From JBGMEA01 sp963674555 (GTDB taxonomy: Bacteria; Bacillota; Clostridia; Eubacteriales; Anaerofustaceae), in the NCBI GenBank assembly GCA_963674555.1, contig OY771429.1, forward strand, positions 930,001 to 994,000: a stretch of DNA of 64,000 nucleotides, written 5' to 3'. Positions 59,497-64,000 of the stretch are shown piece after piece. A model generated the notes under the pieces. The model was not told the DNA's origin and made no database searches. It was given only the letters and a program-made list of their open reading frames with translations. The first letter of the stretch is position 1. Each line of letters starts with the position of its first letter. A program made the translations under genes and the position numbers.

Positions 59497-61824
59497 ATGG
59501 ATCATTATACAGTATCGGTAAAAAGTTTGATCGAAACCGTCATCATGAAAGGTGACATCGATACTCGATATGTCAAAAAAAGCCGTGCGGTATTGGGCAC
59601 GAAAATACATCAAATGCTACAAAAACAATATCATGCGGAAGATCTTACGGAAGTTACCGTTAAAAAAGAGATCGTTTCGGATGATATTTCTTTAACTGTG
59701 CAAGGACGCATCGACGGTGTGCTATCGTACGAGACCGACCCGACGATCGAAGAGATCAAATCGACCGCAGCCGACCTTAAGGCAATGGATGAACCGTACG
59801 ATACGCATTTCGCGCAAGCGAAGATTTATGCTTATCTTTATATGGATGAGCACGATCTAAGTGATATTCGTATACGCCTCACCTATTATCATATCCATAC
59901 CAAACAGATCAAATCATTCGATACAAGTCATGCCAAAGAAGAATTGTATGATTACTTTGATGAGCTCACAAAAGCCTATTTTATATATTTACGTATGATG
60001 AGCGATTTGAGAAAAGAGCGGAACAGTTCCGTCGGAAATACCGATTTCCCCTATGCTTATCGTAAATACCAAAAAGCGGTCATTACACAGATTTACCGAA
60101 CAGTCGATGAGGAGAAAAATATTTTCATCAACGCCCCGACAGGCACGGGAAAAACGATCAACGCACTCTTCCCCGCTTTAAAAATAATGCCGAAACTTTC
60201 CGAAGGCAAGATCTTTTATTTGTCTTCGAAATCGACCCAAAAACAGATAGCCGAAAATACACTTTCACTCCTTCAAGAAAACGGTTTACAGATCAAAAGC
60301 ATCACGATAACGGCTAAAGAAAAAGTCTGTAAATTGGATACACCCTCTTGTAATCCCGAAGACTGTCCTTATGCGGTTCAATATTACGATAAGCTGTTTG
60401 ACGCAATAAAAAATATCTTAGAGAACGAGACCATCATATCGGCGGATATATTATCAGAATATGCCGAGGAAGCATCGATGTGTCCGTTTGAATTGTCTTT
60501 GGACTTAGCATTATGGGCGGATGTGATCATCTGTGATTACAATTATGTTTTCGACCCGTTTGCCGCACTGAAACGATTTTTCGATGAGAGCGCGCAAAAG
60601 GCCGATCATATCCTATTGATTGATGAAGCGCATAACCTTGTCGATCGTTCGCGCGATATGTATTCGTCTTTCCTCGATAAATCAGCCGTACTTGCGGTCA
60701 AGAGAAATATAAAAGAGAACAAGAAATTAAATAAGGCGCTCAATGCGATCAATAAAGAATTATTGGCTTATCAAAAAACATGCGCGGATGATCAAAACAT
60801 TCTATTTATCGACACGCTCAGCGATAAATTGATGGGGAATTTATATCAGTTCATCAATCTTACGGACGACTATCTCAGCAAAAGTGAAAACCGAAATTCG
60901 GAAGCCTATACTTTAGTCAGAGAATTATCGTACGATATCTATAAATTCTTGAGTCTCACGGAAAATGCGATCAACGCGCATTCGTTTTTCTATGATAAAG
61001 CAGAGAAAAAGCTGTTCTTATTTTGCAGCGACGCACAAGAATATCTGAGAGCACAACTTCAAAAAACCAAAAGCGGTGTGTTCTTCTCCGCTACGCTTTC
61101 TCCTTTAAGCTATTATTGCGAACTGTTGGGCGGAGACAAAGAAGATCATCTGCTGAATGTCCCTGCTATCTTTAATAAAGAAAATTTCAAGATCATTGTT
61201 GATACAAGCGTACGCACGACCTATAAACAAAGAGTGCATTACTACCGACCGATCGCTGAGAAGGTTCGACATATCGCGCAAACGGCTGCGGGTAATTATT
61301 TTGTTTTCTTCCCTTCTTACGCTTTCATGCGCAGTGTTTATGAAACGTATGATGAAGAATCCGCCGAAAGAATTTTGATGCAATCAAGTTCCATGTCGGA
61401 AAACGAGCGACAAGAATTTCTCGCGCAATTTACGGAGAGTTCAAACTTAACGGCTTTTGCGGTCGCCGGCGGTATTTTTTCCGAAGGGATCGATTTGATC
61501 GGAGAACGTCTGAAAGGCGTTATCGTTTGCGGCGTTTCCTTACCGAAGATCTGCACGGAACGAGAACTTATACGACAACATTTCGACAGTGAACATAAAA
61601 ATGGATTCGAATACGCTTATTTATATCCGGGAATGAATAAAGTATTGCAATCCATGGGCAGAGTGATACGCACAAAAGACGATGCGGGCTTCGCGGTTTT
61701 GATGGATGAACGCTTCAGACAACCGTCTTATTTAAAATGCTTCCCACCGCAATACGACCACATGTGTTTTGTGAAGAGCAATGAAGAGCTGTTATCTTTT
61801 TTTATAGATGATAATATCGTATGA
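59497..61824 (+). CDS. PD-(D/E)XK nuclease fused to a Rad3/DinG-type Fe-S DNA helicase
   Basis: A 775-residue fusion. Residues 1-150 form a RecB/Cas4-like nuclease: His38, Asp73 (GRIDG), Glu86-x-Lys88 (EEIKS) and Gln107xxxTyr111 (FAQAKIYAY) form the complete H-D-ExK-QxxxY set. From about 180 an XPD/DinG helicase follows: Walker A NAPTGTGKT (Lys219), four Cys (278, 285, 290, 329) for a [4Fe-4S] cluster, the DEAH box in IDEAHN (376-379), and C-terminal motifs GIFSEGIDLIGE and QSMGRVIRTKDD. This combines DNA cutting and unwinding, probably for repair or recombination. AGGAAA precedes ATG 59497. Confidence 0.92.
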   Translation: MDHYTVSVKSLIETVIMKGDIDTRYVKKSRAVLGTKIHQMLQKQYHAEDLTEVTVKKEIVSDDISLTVQGRIDGVLSYETDPTIEEIKSTAADLKAMDEPYDTHFAQAKIYAYLYMDEHDLSDIRIRLTYYHIHTKQIKSFDTSHAKEELYDYFDELTKAYFIYLRMMSDLRKERNSSVGNTDFPYAYRKYQKAVITQIYRTVDEEKNIFINAPTGTGKTINALFPALKIMPKLSEGKIFYLSSKSTQKQIAENTLSLLQENGLQIKSITITAKEKVCKLDTPSCNPEDCPYAVQYYDKLFDAIKNILENETIISADILSEYAEEASMCPFELSLDLALWADVIICDYNYVFDPFAALKRFFDESAQKADHILLIDEAHNLVDRSRDMYSSFLDKSAVLAVKRNIKENKKLNKALNAINKELLAYQKTCADDQNILFIDTLSDKLMGNLYQFINLTDDYLSKSENRNSEAYTLVRELSYDIYKFLSLTENAINAHSFFYDKAEKKLFLFCSDAQEYLRAQLQKTKSGVFFSATLSPLSYYCELLGGDKEDHLLNVPAIFNKENFKIIVDTSVRTTYKQRVHYYRPIAEKVRHIAQTAAGNYFVFFPSYAFMRSVYETYDEESAERILMQSSSMSENERQEFLAQFTESSNLTAFAVAGGIFSEGIDLIGERLKGVIVCGVSLPKICTERELIRQHFDSEHKNGFEYAYLYPGMNKVLQSMGRVIRTKDDAGFAVLMDERFRQPSYLKCFPPQYDHMCFVKSNEELLSFFIDDNIV

Positions 61825-61917
61825 TAAGCCTATAACTTGTAGTATAATATAGTCAGTTGAATGACACTGTTACAACGCAAAATCATGTGTTGTAAATAAA
61901 AATATTTCGGAGGACTT

Positions 61918-63030
61918 ATGGACGAAAGAGTAAAAAAATTAGCGCATAATTTAGTCAACAATTCATGTAAAGTGCAAAAAGGCGAACATGTGCTTATCAA
62001 TGCTTACGGAAATGACAGCCACGATTTGACAAGAGCATTGATCAAAGAAGTTTACAAAGTAGGAGCATTTCCGCATGTCGACTTGAAAGACAGCTCAGTC
62101 TATCGTGAAATACTGCTTTCTTGCGAAGAAGAACAGTTAAGATCCATGAACGATTACGAACTGTACAAAATGAAAACAATGGATGCTTATATCGGAATCC
62201 GCGCTTCGGACAATACATACGAATATTCGGATGTAGCCGATGAAAAAGTGGAACTTGCGAATAAACTGATGGATGATGTGTTACGCGAAAGAGTCGACAA
62301 TACGAAATGGGTCGTACTTCGCTACCCGAACGGATCGATGGCGCAAGCCGCAAAAATGAGCAAAGAAGCATTTGAAGATTATTACTTTAATGTCTGCAAT
62401 CTCGATTACGCTAAAATGGGCGAAGCCATGCAGTCACTCAAAACAATGATGGATGATACCGATATCGTTCAAATCAAAGGACCCGGGACCGATCTGACCT
62501 TCTCGATTAAAAGTGTTCCGACGATCCCTTGCGACGGAGAATGCAATATCCCCGACGGAGAGATCTATACTGCGCCTGTTAAGGATTCCGTAAACGGCGT
62601 ACTCTCTTATAACACGCCGAATCAATACCAGGGCTTCGTTTTCGAAAAGATCGTCTTTACGTTTAAAGACGGAAAGATCGTTGATGCCGTTTCAAATGAT
62701 ACGAAAAAGATCAACGCCATATTGGACACGGACGAAGGCGGACGTTATATCGGCGAATTTGCCATCGGCGTTAATCCTTACATTACCAATCCGATGTTGG
62801 ATACATTATTTGATGAAAAGATCACGGGAAGTTTCCATTTCACCCCGGGCGCTTCGTATGAAGACGCGTTCAACGGAAACAAATCCGCGATCCATTGGGA
62901 TCTTGTCAGTATGCAAACGCCTGAATACGGCGGCGGCGAGATCTATTTTGACGGCAAACTGATACGAAAAGACGGGCTGTTCGTGATTCCTGAATTGGAA
63001 TGTCTTAACCCGCAAAATCTGATAGACTAA
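61918..63030 (+). CDS. M29 (AmpS/AmpT-type) aminopeptidase
   Basis: A 370-residue metallo-aminopeptidase. GEHVLINAYGNDSHDLTRALIKEVYKVGAFPHVDL at the start, IKGPGTDLTFSIK and GECNIPDGEIYTAPVKDSVNG in the middle, and GRYIGEFAIGVNP plus KITGSFHFTPGASYEDAFNGNKSAIHWDLV near the end are M29 family motifs with metal-binding Glu, His, Asp. GGAGG lies 4 nt before ATG 61918. It is a single gene with its own terminator. Confidence 0.95.
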   Translation: MDERVKKLAHNLVNNSCKVQKGEHVLINAYGNDSHDLTRALIKEVYKVGAFPHVDLKDSSVYREILLSCEEEQLRSMNDYELYKMKTMDAYIGIRASDNTYEYSDVADEKVELANKLMDDVLRERVDNTKWVVLRYPNGSMAQAAKMSKEAFEDYYFNVCNLDYAKMGEAMQSLKTMMDDTDIVQIKGPGTDLTFSIKSVPTIPCDGECNIPDGEIYTAPVKDSVNGVLSYNTPNQYQGFVFEKIVFTFKDGKIVDAVSNDTKKINAILDTDEGGRYIGEFAIGVNPYITNPMLDTLFDEKITGSFHFTPGASYEDAFNGNKSAIHWDLVSMQTPEYGGGEIYFDGKLIRKDGLFVIPELECLNPQNLID

Positions 63031-63056
63031 AAAAACACCCGCAAGGGTGTTTTTTA
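63030..63056 (+). terminator. Intrinsic terminator
   Basis: AAACACCC pairs with GGGTGTTT around GCAA and a T run follows, right after the aminopeptidase stop. Confidence 0.9.
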
Positions 63057-63193
63057 ATCGAAGAAGTTTGCTTATTGAGTGTTTAAAATCTTCTATTTCT
63101 GGGTACCTCATTATTTTCTTACTTATCTTTGTAGAATCAATTATGGTATGGTAATATTATAAATAATTATCATATGTAATAAAGGAGTTTATT

Positions 63194-63670
63194 ATGGATT
63201 TGTTAATTAAACTAATTATGTTAGTTTTTGTAACTTATGCTCTTATAAAAGTATTTAAACTTATCTTTAAAAATCACAAAAAAATGACGCCTGTTTATGA
63301 TTCAGATACTATAGCTACATTTCAAGGCAAATATTCGAAGGGCGAAAGCTCCTTCGAACCCAATATTTTATGTCAACTGAATGCAAAACAAGAAGTCCTA
63401 CAAATTACTTCTTTAGGATATGCAAAAAAATCAATGTTTGTTTTTTATCCTGAGATAACTGTTTTTGAGCTAACAACTAAACTTGCGGATGCTGCTAATT
63501 TTGCAGGTGTCCAATCTGAAACAGAATATATTGTATTGCGATATATTCGAGATAATGAAGCGCTTCATTTAGTTTTTTACGTTGATGATCCACTTATCAA
63601 AATACACAATAAAAGAGCTGCAAAAAAAAATGATATCTTATATTACGTTAATACACGCATATCACAATAA
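63194..63670 (+). CDS. Hypothetical single-TM protein
   Basis: A 158-residue protein with one N-terminal membrane helix (3-26) and a cytoplasmic part of mixed strands and helices. No motif is recognised. The gene and its surroundings are noticeably more AT-rich, with more A/T-ending codons than the neighbours, which may mark foreign or weakly selected DNA. AAAGGAG precedes ATG 63194. It sits between two terminators. Confidence 0.75.
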   Translation: MDLLIKLIMLVFVTYALIKVFKLIFKNHKKMTPVYDSDTIATFQGKYSKGESSFEPNILCQLNAKQEVLQITSLGYAKKSMFVFYPEITVFELTTKLADAANFAGVQSETEYIVLRYIRDNEALHLVFYVDDPLIKIHNKRAAKKNDILYYVNTRISQ

Positions 63671-63748
63671 TATGTAAATTCAAAATAAGTTGCGATTGTA
63701 TTTATAATATATACAACCCATCAAGCCAAGCATTAAATCTATTCGATT

Positions 63749-63774
63749 AAAAAACACCCTTTCGGGTGTTTTTC
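63749..63774 (+). terminator. Intrinsic terminator
   Basis: AAACACCC pairs with GGGTGTTT around TTTC; the stem is nearly that of 63030-63056. Confidence 0.85.
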
Positions 63775-63866
63775 ATTGCCATCCCAGATTTTGTCGAATC
63801 CTTTTCATATGAACTATTTTTTTGGTATAATTTCATTATATTAATAATATGGGTTGGAGGGTGCAC

Positions 63867-64000
63867 ATGTCACCTTATGTAAAAGCTTTATTAATCTTTG
63901 CTGTTCTGCTTGTTTTAAGTAAAATAATTATGATGAAACTTCTACATTATGATATCGTCCACCTTATAGCTGCACCGATGATGTTTAAAAAATATAAGGA
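63867..64000 (+). CDS. Membrane protein, 5' part
   Basis: An open frame running off the right edge. ATG 63867 has GGAGG 6 nt upstream. The visible 44 residues start MSPYVKALLIFAVLLVLSKI, a signal or TM helix, then a second hydrophobic patch. Too short to identify. Confidence 0.6.
   Translation, partial: MSPYVKALLIFAVLLVLSKIIMMKLLHYDIVHLIAAPMMFKKYK

Noticed and set aside
1..64000. CRISPR arrays, prophage, insertion sequences
   Set aside because: No spaced direct repeats, integrase, transposase or phage structural genes were seen.

Overview
The window is a gene-dense stretch (about 40% GC by eye) of a Gram-positive-type genome with genes on both strands. I read it as an anaerobic member of the Bacillota, probably Clostridia-like. 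The reasons are strong Shine-Dalgarno sites and near-consensus sigma-A promoters, a T-box leader before metG, a YtgP/SpoVB-type flippase, CsoR, lipobox lipoproteins, two bacterial ferredoxins, a minimal two-gene SufBC-like (SMS-type) Fe-S system, DUF3786 and a URO-D family methyltransferase-like protein. I cannot fix the family or genus. I see no phage, transposase, CRISPR array or rRNA.

Layout. 1-2.9 kb: 5' end of rpoB (minus), a long divergent promoter region, traX and a 58-codon small gene. 3.1-8.6 kb: LiaF-like protein, MBL-fold hydrolase, endonuclease III, then a two-component system divergent from a DUF4405 membrane cytochrome carrying two extracytoplasmic Cys4 repeats. 8.6-13.6 kb: lipoprotein, URO-D family protein, and a DUF2975 / small HTH / DUF4173-like module. 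13.8-18.3 kb: tmRNA, smpB, nitroreductase, ksgA and a flippase. 18.6-25.4 kb: tRNA-Thr, HD protein, tyrosine phosphatase, acetyltransferase, smsB-smsC, mutY and nnr. 25.4-33.2 kb: acyltransferase, a split cobalt/nickel ECF transporter (cbiQ-cbiO and cbiM), MORN lipoprotein, VanY peptidase, gmk and yicC. 33.3-42.5 kb: DUF3786, a NfrB-like glycosyltransferase with wecB, a 3D-domain protein, two small ferredoxins, then trmN6-ogg-tmcAL-prmC with tmcAL frameshifted. 42.5-49.7 kb: YwaF-like protein, HAD phosphatase, GntR regulator, a VanY homologue with a degraded active site, aminotransferase, and metG with its Met T-box. 49.8-55.6 kb: obg-yhbY-nadD-yqeK, then copA-csoR with a CsoR-type operator. 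55.7-64 kb: VanZ, a BIG-like anchored protein, tcdA, pentapeptide protein, small Fe-S protein, YgjP-like metallopeptidase, a nuclease-helicase fusion, an M29 aminopeptidase, an unknown protein and a truncated membrane protein.

Themes. Several genes handle metals and redox: Cu(I) export and sensing, Co/Ni uptake, Fe-S assembly, ferredoxins, and the DUF4405 redox protein. Base-excision repair is well represented (nth, mutY, ogg), as is tRNA/translation maintenance (tmRNA-SmpB, ksgA, tmcAL, trmN6, tcdA, prmC, metG, obg, yhbY). Most interesting to me are the two-component system and DUF4405-Cys4 protein that share acidic extracytoplasmic tracts around an 11-bp direct-repeat operator, the CopA-CopZ fusion with an internal ribosome-binding site, the catalytically impaired VanY homologue, a structured cbiM leader matching no riboswitch I know, and two likely leaderless mRNAs with identical geometry.
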